Below, in pieces: positions 52,712-61,019 of a stretch of 64,000 nucleotides of DNA. The translations under genes were made by a program, and so were the position numbers. The DNA lies in contig DATHBD010000082.1 of assembly GCA_035296325.1 (NCBI GenBank), forward strand, positions 143,529-207,528, given 5' to 3'. Positions within the stretch are counted from its first letter, which is position 1. Every line of letters begins with the position of its first letter. The notes under the pieces are model-generated. The model searched no databases, had not been told where the DNA came from, and saw nothing but the letters and a program-made list of their open reading frames with translations. The DNA is from DATHBD01 sp035296325 (GTDB lineage: Bacteria; Actinomycetota; Actinomycetes; Mycobacteriales; Micromonosporaceae).

Positions 52712-53680
52712 TCAGCCTGGTGCCAGGCGGGCGGCGTCGGCCCGGAGGCGGTCGGCCAGCGTCCGTACCTCGGCGCGCAGTCCTTCGGGCTGCACGATGG
52801 TGAACGGCCAGCCAACACCGGCCAGCAGCGCGGCCATCCCGTCGAGCCGCTCGGCCCGGGCCCGCAGCCGCACGCCGCCCTCGACCTCGGTCAGCTCCCC
52901 CACCGTCGCCGGCAACCGCCGCCGGGCGTCGGCCAACGTCGTGTGCAGCACCACGATCACCTCGTGGCGCCACCGGACCGCTGCGATGCCGGCCAGGACC
53001 TGCGCCGACGAATCGAAATCGGATGGCACGTCGTAGCTCTGCCCGGTGGGCCGGATTCGCGCCACCCGGTCGAGGCGGAACGTCCGCACCTGACCCCGGC
53101 TGTGGTCGTGGCCGGTGACGTACCACCGTCCAGAGTGGAAGACCAGACCGTACGCGTCGAGGGCGCGCTCCCCGGTGCGCCCATCCCAGGACGTGTACTC
53201 GATGCTGACCGTACGCCTGGCCCGGGTTGCCTCGGCGAGTTCCAGCAGCACGGCCACCACCGGCGGATCCGCCGGGCGGTCCGGTGCGGTGAAGTCCAGT
53301 GTGGACAGCAGCGCGTCCAGCCGTCGGGTGAGCGCTCCGGGCAGCACCCGCTGCACCTTCGCCAACGCGCTGTCGGCGGCCGCCGCGGTGGCGGTGGCAA
53401 GCCCAACCCGGCGGCCGGCGACCAGGCCCAGCGCCACCGCGACCGCCTCGTCGTCGGTGAGCATGAGTGGCGGGAGTTTGTACCCCGGCGCCAGCCGGTA
53501 TCCGCCGTAGCGACCGCGCAGCGCCTGCACCGGGATGCCCAGGTCGGTGAGGTGTTCGGCATACCGCCGCACGGTGCGCTCGTCGACACCGAGTCGATCC
53601 GCCAGCGTCCGAACCGGATGCGTGCCACCGGACTGCAACAGGTCGAGCAGGGCCAGGACACGGGCGGTCGGGCGGCTCAC
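52712..53680 (-). CDS. WYL-domain transcriptional regulator (HTH_11 + WYL)
   Basis: A 322-residue regulator with an N-terminal winged helix (RVLALLDLLQSGG...LADRLGVDERTVRRYAEHL), a WYL domain (about 140-210, YGLVFHSGRWYVTGHDHSRG, then FRLDRVARI) and a C-terminal WCX-like extension. WYL domains sense nucleic-acid or nucleotide ligands in several regulators. GTG 53680 has GGAGG 7 nt upstream. It is divergent from an alpha/beta hydrolase gene across 57 bp and probably controls it. Confidence 0.92.
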   Translation of the reverse strand: MSRPTARVLALLDLLQSGGTHPVRTLADRLGVDERTVRRYAEHLTDLGIPVQALRGRYGGYRLAPGYKLPPLMLTDDEAVAVALGLVAGRRVGLATATAAAADSALAKVQRVLPGALTRRLDALLSTLDFTAPDRPADPPVVAVLLELAEATRARRTVSIEYTSWDGRTGERALDAYGLVFHSGRWYVTGHDHSRGQVRTFRLDRVARIRPTGQSYDVPSDFDSSAQVLAGIAAVRWRHEVIVVLHTTLADARRRLPATVGELTEVEGGVRLRARAERLDGMAALLAGVGWPFTIVQPEGLRAEVRTLADRLRADAARLAPG

Positions 53681-53724
53681 CGAAAAGCCTCCAAATCCGG
53701 GCGGATCCTGTCCGGTATTCACAC

Positions 53725-53738
53725 TAGCATCATGCGCA
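53725..53738 (+). promoter_or_regulatory. Leaderless-type -10 element of the hydrolase gene
   Basis: TAGCAT (53725-53730) ends 7 nt before ATG 53738, in the short gap shared with the divergent WYL regulator. It supports a leaderless start at 53738 rather than at the in-frame ATG 53732. Confidence 0.45.
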
Positions 53739-54490
53739 TGACAACTTTCGTACTGGTTCCCGGATTCTGGCTCGGCGGATGGGCGTGGCGCCCGGTCACA
53801 GCGGCACTGCGCGAGCACGGCCACGACGTCTACCCGGTGACGCTGACCGGGCTCGGCGAGCGCGCCCACCTGGCCCGGCCCGACACCGACCTGGAGACGC
53901 ACATCACCGACGTGGTCAACCTTCTGCACTTCGAGGACCTGCGCGACGTGGTGCTGGTCGGGCACAGCTACGCCGGCACGGTCGTCACCGGCGTCGCTGA
54001 CCGGGTGCCGGACCGGATCTCGCAGTTGGTGTACGTCGACACCGGGCCGCTGCCGGACGGGACGGCGCAGAACGACTTCGCCGATCCGGAGGAGCAGGCC
54101 GCCAACGCGGCCCAGGTGGCCGAGCACGGCGAGGGCTGGCGGTTGCCGCCGCCACCATGGACGGCGATCGCCGGCGAGGTGCCGGACGTGGACGACGTGG
54201 CGCTCGCCGCGCTGACCGAGCGGTCGGTTGCCCAGCCGTGGGCGAGCGCCACCGAGCCGATCCGGCTCACTGGCGCGTGGGAGAAGCTGCCGAGACTCGG
54301 CGTGCTGTCCAGCTTCACCACCGAGCAGGTCCAGGGCATGGCCGCGGCCGTGCCGATCTTCCGGCACATGGCCGGCGACAACTGGCGCTACGTCGAGCTG
54401 CCCACCTGGCACTGGCCGATGTTCAGCCGCCCGGCCGAGCTGGCGACGATCCTGCATGCGGAAACGGGCGGTGGTTCATCGGTACGATGA
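53738..54490 (+). CDS. Alpha/beta hydrolase (plant-type esterase EstC-like)
   Basis: A 250-residue alpha/beta hydrolase of the group that resembles plant methyl-ester esterases. The oxyanion region is LVPGFWLGGWAW, the nucleophile Ser is in GHSYAG, a candidate acid lies in VYVDTGPL, and the catalytic His is in the closing WHWPMFSRP. No signal peptide is present. ATG 53738 is preferred because a -10-like hexamer ends 7 nt upstream. The divergent WYL regulator is its probable controller. Substrate unknown. Confidence 0.88.
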   Translation: MTTFVLVPGFWLGGWAWRPVTAALREHGHDVYPVTLTGLGERAHLARPDTDLETHITDVVNLLHFEDLRDVVLVGHSYAGTVVTGVADRVPDRISQLVYVDTGPLPDGTAQNDFADPEEQAANAAQVAEHGEGWRLPPPPWTAIAGEVPDVDDVALAALTERSVAQPWASATEPIRLTGAWEKLPRLGVLSSFTTEQVQGMAAAVPIFRHMAGDNWRYVELPTWHWPMFSRPAELATILHAETGGGSSVR

Positions 54491-54494
54491 ATCG

Positions 54495-54980
54495 ATGAGG
54501 GCGAGCGTCGGACTGTACGTCACTGCCGTACTGATCAGTGCCTTTCTGCTCCCCGACCGGGTGCCGCTGCATTTCGGCGGGAGCGGGGCGGCCGATCGGT
54601 ACGGCAGCCGTACTGAACTTCTGCTCGTCGAAATCGCGGTGGGCGTGCTGTTCGCCGCGGTGTTCGGCCCGGGCGCCCGGCTCCTCGCCCGGGCTCCACT
54701 GGATCTGCTCAACGTGCCGAACCCGGAGTACTGGAAGTCCCCACAGCACGAGGCGGAGCTGCGCCGCCGGACGGTCGTGGATCTGCGCCGCATCGGCACG
54801 GCCACGTTTGTGTTCCTCACCGTGTTGGTGGCGCTGCACACCCGCGCGGCGGTCGACGGCACCAATCGGTTGTCCTCGTGGTCCTGGGTGGTGGTGGTCG
54901 CCTTTGTCGGCTACATCCTCGCCTTCTGCGGATACCTGATGCGGGTGCGCTACCGGGTCGACGAGCGATCACCCGGCTAG
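54495..54980 (+). CDS. DUF1648-domain membrane protein
   Basis: A 161-residue membrane protein. The N-terminus carries a DUF1648-type motif (LPDRVPLHFGGSGAADRYGSR), usual in SdpI-like and related proteins, followed by helices at about 40-65, 100-118 and 128-152. ATG 54495 lies 4 bp after the hydrolase stop. TACGAT (54483-54488) ends exactly 6 nt before it, so it may also have its own leaderless transcript. Function unknown; SdpI-type proteins confer immunity to a peptide toxin in Bacillus, but nothing here indicates that role. Confidence 0.78.
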   Translation: MRASVGLYVTAVLISAFLLPDRVPLHFGGSGAADRYGSRTELLLVEIAVGVLFAAVFGPGARLLARAPLDLLNVPNPEYWKSPQHEAELRRRTVVDLRRIGTATFVFLTVLVALHTRAAVDGTNRLSSWSWVVVVAFVGYILAFCGYLMRVRYRVDERSPG

Positions 54981-55044
54981 GATCGCCTGGTCCTGATCCG
55001 GCACCGCTCGGATCATCCGCAACGCGCCTGCCGGAGGTACCCCG

Positions 55045-56043
55045 ATGAGCAGCACCAGCCGGGTGCCGGAAACCCGGCTGATGAACAACGAGGAGCTCTC
55101 CGGCGACGAGGCTTGGGAGGCGCTGCGGCAGTACGGCCGGTGGCACCTCCTGCACGACGCGTTCCTCCGGTTCCGCTACGGCGACGGATTCAGCCACGCC
55201 CGAGCGCTGGGTCTTCAGCTCTGCCTGGCCATGGTGCCGTTCCTGATCGCGCTGACCGGCCTGGCCAGCGACCTCGGCCAGCGCGCCAGCGGCCAGGTGG
55301 TCGCCGAGGCGGTGCTGGCCCTGACGCCGGGTGCCAGCGAACCGCTGGTCAGCGAACTGCTCACGGACGACGAGCGGGTCCAGGAGACGGGTGAGGTCGC
55401 GTTGGTCTTCGGGCTACTCACCGCCATCGCGGCGTTGACCACGGTGGTGGCGCAGGTGGAGCGCGGCGCGAACCGGATCTACGGCGTGGAGCGCGACCGC
55501 CCGGCCCTGCACAAGTACCTGCGCGCCTTCGTGCTGGCCCTGGTCGCCGGCGCCCCGGCCCTGGCCGGCTTTCTGATCCTGGTCGCCGGCGGTGCGATGG
55601 GCGAATCGGCCCACCGGTGGTACGGCTGGAGCGGCACCGCCGATCTCGCGTGGAGCGTGCTGCGCTGGCCGTTGAGCCTCGGCCTCACCGTGTTCAGCGT
55701 GGCCGTGCTGTTCCGCCACGCGCCCCGACGTCGCCAGCCCGGCCTGTCCTGGCTGCTCTTCGGCGCCGGTCTCTCCACCGCCCTGTGGTGGCTGATCAGC
55801 CTGCTGCTCGCGCTGTACGTGAAATCCAGTGGCGCCTTCGACGCCACCTACGGCGCGCTGGCCGGCGTCATGGCGCTGCTGGTGTGGGCCAACCTGACCG
55901 GTGTCGCGCTGTTCCTGGGCATCGCGTTCGCCGCCCAGTTGGAGGCGGTCCGCGCCGGCGTGCCCAGCCCTGGCGAGCCGGACGAGTGGCAGTCAGAGCC
56001 GCGGCCCGGCCGCAGCCGGCTGCTCGCCTGGCGCTCGCCATGA
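55045..56043 (+). CDS. YihY/BrkB family membrane protein
   Basis: A 332-residue protein of the YihY (BrkB, formerly RNase BN) family with about six membrane helices. Recognisable parts are FRYGDGFSHARALGLQLCLAMVPFLIAL, NRIYGVERDRP and TYGALAGVMALLVWANLTGVALFLG. GGAGG lies 7 nt before ATG 55045. A TAGGAT hexamer at 54978-54983, overlapping the upstream stop codon, may be its -10. The stop overlaps the ASCH gene by 4 bp. The molecular role of the family is unsettled. Confidence 0.88.
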   Translation: MSSTSRVPETRLMNNEELSGDEAWEALRQYGRWHLLHDAFLRFRYGDGFSHARALGLQLCLAMVPFLIALTGLASDLGQRASGQVVAEAVLALTPGASEPLVSELLTDDERVQETGEVALVFGLLTAIAALTTVVAQVERGANRIYGVERDRPALHKYLRAFVLALVAGAPALAGFLILVAGGAMGESAHRWYGWSGTADLAWSVLRWPLSLGLTVFSVAVLFRHAPRRRQPGLSWLLFGAGLSTALWWLISLLLALYVKSSGAFDATYGALAGVMALLVWANLTGVALFLGIAFAAQLEAVRAGVPSPGEPDEWQSEPRPGRSRLLAWRSP

Positions 56044-56456
56044 ACCTCGGTACCCTGCCGATCGTGGAGTTCGCCTTCCCCGGGCCGGTCCGCGACCAGC
56101 TGGTCGCCGCGATCCTTTCCGGCGCGAAGACGACAACCTCCAGCCTGGCGCTCGGATACGAGCGGGACGGCGACCCGCCGCCACGGGCCGGCCAGGTGCT
56201 GGCGGTCGTGGACTCGGCGGGCCGCCGGGTCGCGGCGATCGCGCTGACCGAGGTCCGGGTCGTCCGGCTCGCCGACGTGGACCTGCAACACGCACTCGAC
56301 GAGGGCGAGGGCGATGCGTCGGTGGCGCAGTGGCGCGCCGGGCACCAGGCGTTCTGGCACAGCGCGGAGGTGCGCGCGGAGCTGGGTGATCCGACGTTCA
56401 CCGTGAACGACGACACGCTGGTGGTCGCCCAGCGCTTCCGGCTGGTTGCCGACTGA
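56040..56456 (+). CDS. ASCH-domain protein
   Basis: A 138-residue protein made of one ASCH domain, a PUA-like fold proposed to bind RNA; some members are nucleoside hydrolases. Visible motifs are ILSGAKTTTSSLAL (the conserved GxKxxT loop), PPPRAGQVLAVVDSAG, AIALTEVRVVRLADV, then W..GH..FW and the closing DDTLVVAQRFRL. Its ATG overlaps the YihY stop (ATGA). Partner and substrate are unknown. Confidence 0.82.
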   Translation: MNLGTLPIVEFAFPGPVRDQLVAAILSGAKTTTSSLALGYERDGDPPPRAGQVLAVVDSAGRRVAAIALTEVRVVRLADVDLQHALDEGEGDASVAQWRAGHQAFWHSAEVRAELGDPTFTVNDDTLVVAQRFRLVAD

Positions 56457-56529
56457 CCATCGAGCGGTATGTGGCCTACGCACGTAATGACGCCGCCATT
56501 CGGTGCTTCACTCACATGCCAGTGACACA

Positions 56530-57159
56530 TCAACGGGTGGAATCAACCCCGTTGGGGACCTCGACGATTGTCGTGACGCGGACCAGCGCCGGCCGGGGCG
56601 GCACCGACCCGAAGCCGAACCGGACCGGCGGGGCCACGTCGGCCAGCGCGCCCAGGTCGGTACCGTCGAGCGTGGCCGCCGCCGACGTGATCGGCCACAG
56701 GTCGCGGGCGCCGTACCACTCCCGCCGCCCACCGCCCGCACTGCCGCGGGTCCGCACTCCACGCAGGGCCACCCGGGCGGGAAGATCGACCAGGGAGATC
56801 CACGCCGGTTGGCCGGCCAGTCGTTGAGGCACAGCGCGCAACACCCGTCCCAGCGCTCCCCGGGCGCCGAGACTGAACGCGACATCGAGCGACCCCGCCG
56901 TGACACGCCAGCCGCCGCGGCCCGCGGATACGCCCACCGGCCCCACGCGGACCTCGTCGAACCGGTAGGTGTCGGCCACGAAGTCGGCCAGTTGCGCCGT
57001 CGCGGCCAGCAGCAGCCGGTGCCCGACCGCGGTTTCCACCATGACGTCGCTGACCGGCCCGAACGGCGACGACGGCCAGTGCCCGACCACGATCCGGGTC
57101 CCGCTCGCCGTGCCGATGCCGGCGATGTACCCGTCGAATCGCACGCGTCGCGCCCTCAT
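56530..57159 (-). CDS. Conserved-looking protein of unknown function, divergent from RtcB
   Basis: A 209-residue soluble protein that I do not recognise. It is beta-rich and begins RVRFDGYIAGIGTASGTRIVVGHW; it has no signal, membrane helix or metal motif that I can name. Coding bias is clear. The ATG at 57159 has no ribosome binding site, but TACGGT (57166-57171) ends 6 nt upstream, the leaderless layout. It is divergent from the rtcB-type gene with 85 bp between the starts. Confidence 0.68.
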   Translation of the reverse strand: MRARRVRFDGYIAGIGTASGTRIVVGHWPSSPFGPVSDVMVETAVGHRLLLAATAQLADFVADTYRFDEVRVGPVGVSAGRGGWRVTAGSLDVAFSLGARGALGRVLRAVPQRLAGQPAWISLVDLPARVALRGVRTRGSAGGGRREWYGARDLWPITSAAATLDGTDLGALADVAPPVRFGFGSVPPRPALVRVTTIVEVPNGVDSTR

Positions 57160-57244
57160 CTCTGCACCGTATGCCGAAAAGGGCGTGCCGGATCGGAGGG
57201 CCTGGGTCAGCATGAATGCCGAACCGATCCGAGGGAGTGCCGCC

Positions 57245-58408
57245 GTGCAGCAGGTGAGCAAGAAGCTGATGAACTGGGCCAGCATCATCGAGCCGACCAC
57301 CCTGGCCCAAGCCGAGGCCGCAGCGTCGATGCCCTTCATCTTCCCGCACCTCGCCCTCATGCCGGACGCCCACCTCGGCAAGGGCGCAACGGTCGGCTCG
57401 GTGATCCCGACGCTCGGCGCCATCATCCCGGCGGCCGTCGGTGTCGACATCGGCTGCGGCATGCAGGCCGTCCGGACGCAGTACCGCCGCGACGAACTCC
57501 GTGGACCGCTCGCCAATCTGCGCGTGTCGATCGAGCGGGCGATCCCGCTGTCGGCCGGCAGGTACAACGCCGACGTCAGCGCGACGGCCCGGGGTCGCGT
57601 GGAGCAGTTGGCGAAGCTCGCCGCGGAGGCCGACTTCGACCCTGCCTCGTACGCCGGGAACTGGGCTCTGCAGCTCGGCTCGCTCGGCTCGGGCAACCAC
57701 TTCATCGAGGTGACGGTGGACGAGGAGGGTCTGGTCTGGCTGTTCCTGCACTCGGGTTCGCGCGGGGTCGGCAACAAGATCGCCACCCGGCACATTCGGG
57801 TCGCGCAGGAGGCCATGCGCCGCTGGTGGATTTCGCTGCCGGACCCTGACCTGGCGTACCTCGTGGAGGGGACCGACGAGTTCTGGCGTTACATCCGCGA
57901 GTTGCGCTGGGCGCAGGAGTTCGCCCGGCTCAACCGCGAGGAGATGATGGACCGCGTGGTCGCGTGCTTCGAGGAGTGGCACGGCCCGATCCAGAAGCAG
58001 ACCACGGTCCAGTGTCATCACAACTACACCACCCGCGAGCGCCATTTCGGCAAGGAGGTGTGGTTGTCCCGCAAGGGCGCCATCGACGCCTCGACCGGCA
58101 CCATGGGCCTAATCCCGGGTTCCATGGGCGACGCGTCCTACGTCGTCGTCGGCAAGGGCAACAAGATGGCGCTCGACTCCTCGCCGCACGGCGCCGGTCG
58201 GAACTACTCCCGGTCCGCGGCACGCAAGACGTTCACCCGCCAGCAGCTGCGCGACGCGATGGTCGGCATCGAGTACCGCGACACCGACGCGTTTCTCGAT
58301 GAGATCCCGGCTGCGTACAAGCCCATCGACCAGGTAATGGCCGACGCCGCGGACCTGGTTGAGGTCCGGCACACCCTGCGGCAGATCGTCAACGTCAAGG
58401 GCGACTGA
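57245..58408 (+). CDS. rtcB: RtcB-type RNA ligase
   Basis: A 387-residue RtcB homologue, a Mn/GTP-dependent ligase that joins 2',3'-cyclic phosphate or 3'-phosphate RNA ends to 5'-OH ends. Nearly all hallmark motifs are present: MPDAHLGKGATVGSVI, GVDIGCGM (metal Cys), GSLGSGNHFIEV, HSGSRGVGN, VQCHHNY and SSPHGAGRNYSR (the GMP-accepting His region). GTG 57245 is chosen for GAGGGAG 7 nt upstream; it makes a protein slightly shorter than typical. No archease, rtcA or toxin gene lies next to it, so its RNA target (tRNA, or stress-cleaved rRNA) is not indicated. Confidence 0.93.
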   Translation: MQQVSKKLMNWASIIEPTTLAQAEAAASMPFIFPHLALMPDAHLGKGATVGSVIPTLGAIIPAAVGVDIGCGMQAVRTQYRRDELRGPLANLRVSIERAIPLSAGRYNADVSATARGRVEQLAKLAAEADFDPASYAGNWALQLGSLGSGNHFIEVTVDEEGLVWLFLHSGSRGVGNKIATRHIRVAQEAMRRWWISLPDPDLAYLVEGTDEFWRYIRELRWAQEFARLNREEMMDRVVACFEEWHGPIQKQTTVQCHHNYTTRERHFGKEVWLSRKGAIDASTGTMGLIPGSMGDASYVVVGKGNKMALDSSPHGAGRNYSRSAARKTFTRQQLRDAMVGIEYRDTDAFLDEIPAAYKPIDQVMADAADLVEVRHTLRQIVNVKGD

Positions 58409-58454
58409 ATCCGACGCCGTGTCCGAGGTGGGTCGCCCGTGGCAGGATGCATGT

Positions 58455-59360
58455 GTGAATGCTTCGGGCGACCCCTCCGGAACGTGGCCGGCACTCCCCC
58501 TGTCGGACTGGCAGCCGACCCGGGACACGCTGCACCTGTGGACCCAGATCGTCGGCAAGATCCGGTTGGCCTTGGCGCCCGCGGAGAACCACTGGTGGGG
58601 TGTCCCGCTCTACGTGAACTCGGTCGGTCTGACCACCTCCCTCATGCCGTACCGCGGGATGGGATTGGAGGTGGTTTTTGACTTCACCGCCCACGAGCTG
58701 CGCATCCACACCACCGCGGGCGAGGTCCGGCGCGTCGCGCTGAGACCGCGCAGCGTCGCGGACTTCTTCGCGGACGTGCGGCGGCAGTTGGACGACCTCG
58801 GTGTCGACGTGCCGATCAGCCCGCGACCGGTGGAAATCCCGGACGTGATCCCCTTTGCCGAGGACACCGAGCACGCCAGCTACGACCCCAGCGCGGCGCA
58901 TGCGTTCTGGGTTTCGTTGGTCCATGCCCACCGGGTGTTGTCGGCCTTCCGAGCCGAGTTTCGCGGGAAGTCCAGTCCGGTGCACTTCTTCTGGGGCGCG
59001 TTCGACCTGGCCACCACCCGGTTCTCCGGCCGGGCGGCCCCGCCGCACCCGGGCGGCGTCCCGAACTGCCCGGACCGGGTGATGGTCGAGGCCTACCGCG
59101 AGGAGGTCTCCAGCTTCGGGTACTGGCCGGGCGGAGCGGCCGAAGGCGCGTTCTACGCCTACGCCTACCCGGAGCCGGAGGGCTTCCGCCACCATGCGAT
59201 CCAGCCCAGCGGCACCACGTACGACTCGACGTTGGGTGAGTTCCTCCTGCCGTACGCCGACGTCCGGCGGGCCGCGGACCCGGACGAGTTCTTGCTGCGG
59301 TTCCTGCGGTCCTCAGCCGACGCCGCCACCACGCTCGCCCGGTGGCCGTCCGGGCAATGA
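58455..59360 (+). CDS. DUF5996-family protein
   Basis: A 301-residue soluble protein of an uncharacterised family (DUF5996 by recall). Typical stretches are WTQIVGKIRLALAPAENHWW, SLMPYRGMGLEVVFDF, SPVHFFWGAFDLATTRFSG and SSFGYWPGG. It is rich in Trp, His and Phe, with no signal peptide. GTG 58455 lacks a ribosome binding site; CAGGAT (58443-58448) ends 6 nt upstream, suggesting a leaderless transcript. It is followed after 7 bp by a phosphotransferase gene. Function unknown. Confidence 0.8.
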   Translation: MNASGDPSGTWPALPLSDWQPTRDTLHLWTQIVGKIRLALAPAENHWWGVPLYVNSVGLTTSLMPYRGMGLEVVFDFTAHELRIHTTAGEVRRVALRPRSVADFFADVRRQLDDLGVDVPISPRPVEIPDVIPFAEDTEHASYDPSAAHAFWVSLVHAHRVLSAFRAEFRGKSSPVHFFWGAFDLATTRFSGRAAPPHPGGVPNCPDRVMVEAYREEVSSFGYWPGGAAEGAFYAYAYPEPEGFRHHAIQPSGTTYDSTLGEFLLPYADVRRAADPDEFLLRFLRSSADAATTLARWPSGQ

Positions 59361-59367
59361 GGTCCCG

Positions 59368-60321
59368 GTGATCGAGATCAACTCGCTGGTCCGGGAGCGG
59401 GCCCGGCAGTTGGGTCCGCCCGGGGAGCACTGGGTCGCCGCGCTACCCGGCCTGCTCGCCGAGATGGAACAGCGGTGGTCCATCACGACGGGTCCACCGC
59501 TGTCCGGCGGATCCGCCGCGTATGTCGCCCCGGCCCGGATGGCCGATGGCCGGGACGCCGTGCTGAAACTCGTCGTGCCCGACCCCGACCTCACCGGCCA
59601 GGTGCGCACCATGGTGGAGGCGGACGGCCGAGGCTACGCCAGGGTGTACGCCTCCGATGTCGAGCAGCACGCCATGCTGATCGAGGCGCTCGGTCCATCG
59701 CTGGAGGATCTGCGACTGGCGCCAGAACACACGATCGACGCGCTGTGCGGGACGCTCCGGCGGGCGTGGCAGGTCGCCCCGTGGCCGGGCCTGACGGCCG
59801 ACCCGGCGCGGGAGAAGGCGCGAGCGTTGCACGGCCTGGTCAGCCGGCTGTGGGAGCAGTTGGGTGCACCGTGCCCGGAACGGGTCGTCGCCCAGGCGCT
59901 CGACTACGCCGACCGGCGTGCCGCCGCATTCCGACGCGACCGGTGCGTCGTCGTCCACGGCGATCCGCACCCTGGCAACATTCTCCGGGCGCCGACGCCA
60001 CGCGTGGGAGCCGAGTCCGGATACGCGTTCATCGACCCGGACGGCTTCCTCGCCGACCCGGCCTACGATCTCGGCGTCGTGCTGAGGGACTGGTGCGCGG
60101 AGCTGAATGCCGGCGACCCGTCGGAAACGGCCCGTCGGTACAGCCGCCAGCTGGCCAGCCGCACCGGCGTCGACGAGACGGCCATCTGGGAGTGGGGCTA
60201 TCTCGAGCGCGTTTCCACCGGCCTGTACCTCACGCAGCTGGGTGCCGCCGAGTGGGGCCGGAGCTTTCTCGCCACGGCCGACCGGCTGGTCAGCGGCTCG
60301 CGTGCGAGCTCGGGTGGGTGA
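59368..60321 (+). CDS. Aminoglycoside/hydroxyurea phosphotransferase-like kinase (APH(6) type)
   Basis: A 317-residue kinase-fold protein of the APH(6)/hydroxyurea kinase family (PF04655 type). The catalytic loop is VVHGDPHPGNIL and the metal loop FIDPDGFLADPAYDLG; the nucleotide-binding lobe has GGSAAYVAPA and DAVLKLVVP. Family members phosphorylate streptomycin or hydroxyurea-type antibiotics, but intrinsic homologues often have other roles. GTG 59368 is 7 bp after the upstream stop, with GAGG 5 nt before it. Its last 32 bp overlap the 3' end of the convergent gene at 60290-60637. Confidence 0.82.
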   Translation: MIEINSLVRERARQLGPPGEHWVAALPGLLAEMEQRWSITTGPPLSGGSAAYVAPARMADGRDAVLKLVVPDPDLTGQVRTMVEADGRGYARVYASDVEQHAMLIEALGPSLEDLRLAPEHTIDALCGTLRRAWQVAPWPGLTADPAREKARALHGLVSRLWEQLGAPCPERVVAQALDYADRRAAAFRRDRCVVVHGDPHPGNILRAPTPRVGAESGYAFIDPDGFLADPAYDLGVVLRDWCAELNAGDPSETARRYSRQLASRTGVDETAIWEWGYLERVSTGLYLTQLGAAEWGRSFLATADRLVSGSRASSGG

Positions 60322-60637
60322 ACGGGTCGGTCATCGGAGTCTTGGCGATCGCGTCGCCACCGGCCGGCGGAGCCAGCGCGGCGGTCCGGGAACCGCGGGT
60401 GTGCCGCGCCACCATGTCGGCGACGACGTGGGCACGTGGTTGGGCGCCGGAGCTGCGCAGGTCACCCACCACCTCGGTGAGTTCTGCGGCTCGGCGCGAC
60501 AGGTCATCGGCGGTGCTGGCCAATGAACGCCAGTCGCCGTCGCGGGCGGCCTGAGCGCATCGGGACACCTCGTCCAGGACCGACGCATAGCGTTCTGCGA
60601 TGCGTTGTTCGTACGTGGCTCTATCGGGGGCGGTCAC
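60290..60637 (-). CDS. Helical protein of unknown function, overlapping the kinase gene
   Basis: A 115-residue protein, mostly helical in its first 75 residues (RATYEQRIAERYASVLDEVSR; DDLSRRAAELTEVVGDLRSS) with a Pro/Ala/Thr-rich tail. GTG 60637 has AGGAG 6 nt upstream, which supports expression. I recognise no family. Its 3' end overlaps the convergent phosphotransferase gene by 32 bp, so the two transcripts can pair. Confidence 0.65.
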   Translation of the reverse strand: MTAPDRATYEQRIAERYASVLDEVSRCAQAARDGDWRSLASTADDLSRRAAELTEVVGDLRSSGAQPRAHVVADMVARHTRGSRTAALAPPAGGDAIAKTPMTDPFTHPSSHASR

Positions 60638-61019
60638 GTCATGCTCCTGATCACTGTGACTGTGCTGGCTTCTACGGGCGAAGTCTCGGTCGAGACCGCC
60701 CGGCACACGCATGGCCGCAGCGCATCGTCATGCCAATTCAAGGTCTTTCGACCCCCATAGCCTACGCGCCTTTGTCTGTTCGGTGGTGTCGCAGGCGCTG
60801 CGAGCCTGCCGACGTGGCCGATGCTGATCCAATCCTGCTACTGTTCGACAGGTCGGAGACCCGTGGGGTCCGGCCGTTGGTCCTTCGGTAGCAGCCCCGA
60901 TATCGGGCACGCTGTGCGGACCCGTTGCACTTGCCACACACGCTGGCCGGTGGGCGCCTTCACCGCGTGAGGTTCGCCACCGCCTCCGCGGAGCTGCCGA
61001 TGATCGGAAGGCACGATAC
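60638..61019. other. Intergenic region before the glycosyltransferase gene
   Basis: A 382-bp gene-free stretch between divergent starts (60637 minus, 61020 plus). It contains a small inverted repeat, GCAGGC / GCCTGC, separated by 7 nt near 60795, and a TACTGT hexamer near 60840 that could be a -10. No promoter is convincing and no ORF here looks real. Confidence 0.4.

Noticed and set aside
54495..54980. SdpI-type immunity gene of a peptide-toxin system
   Set aside because: Only the DUF1648 motif is shared; there is no toxin or SdpR-like regulator nearby, so the assignment was not made.
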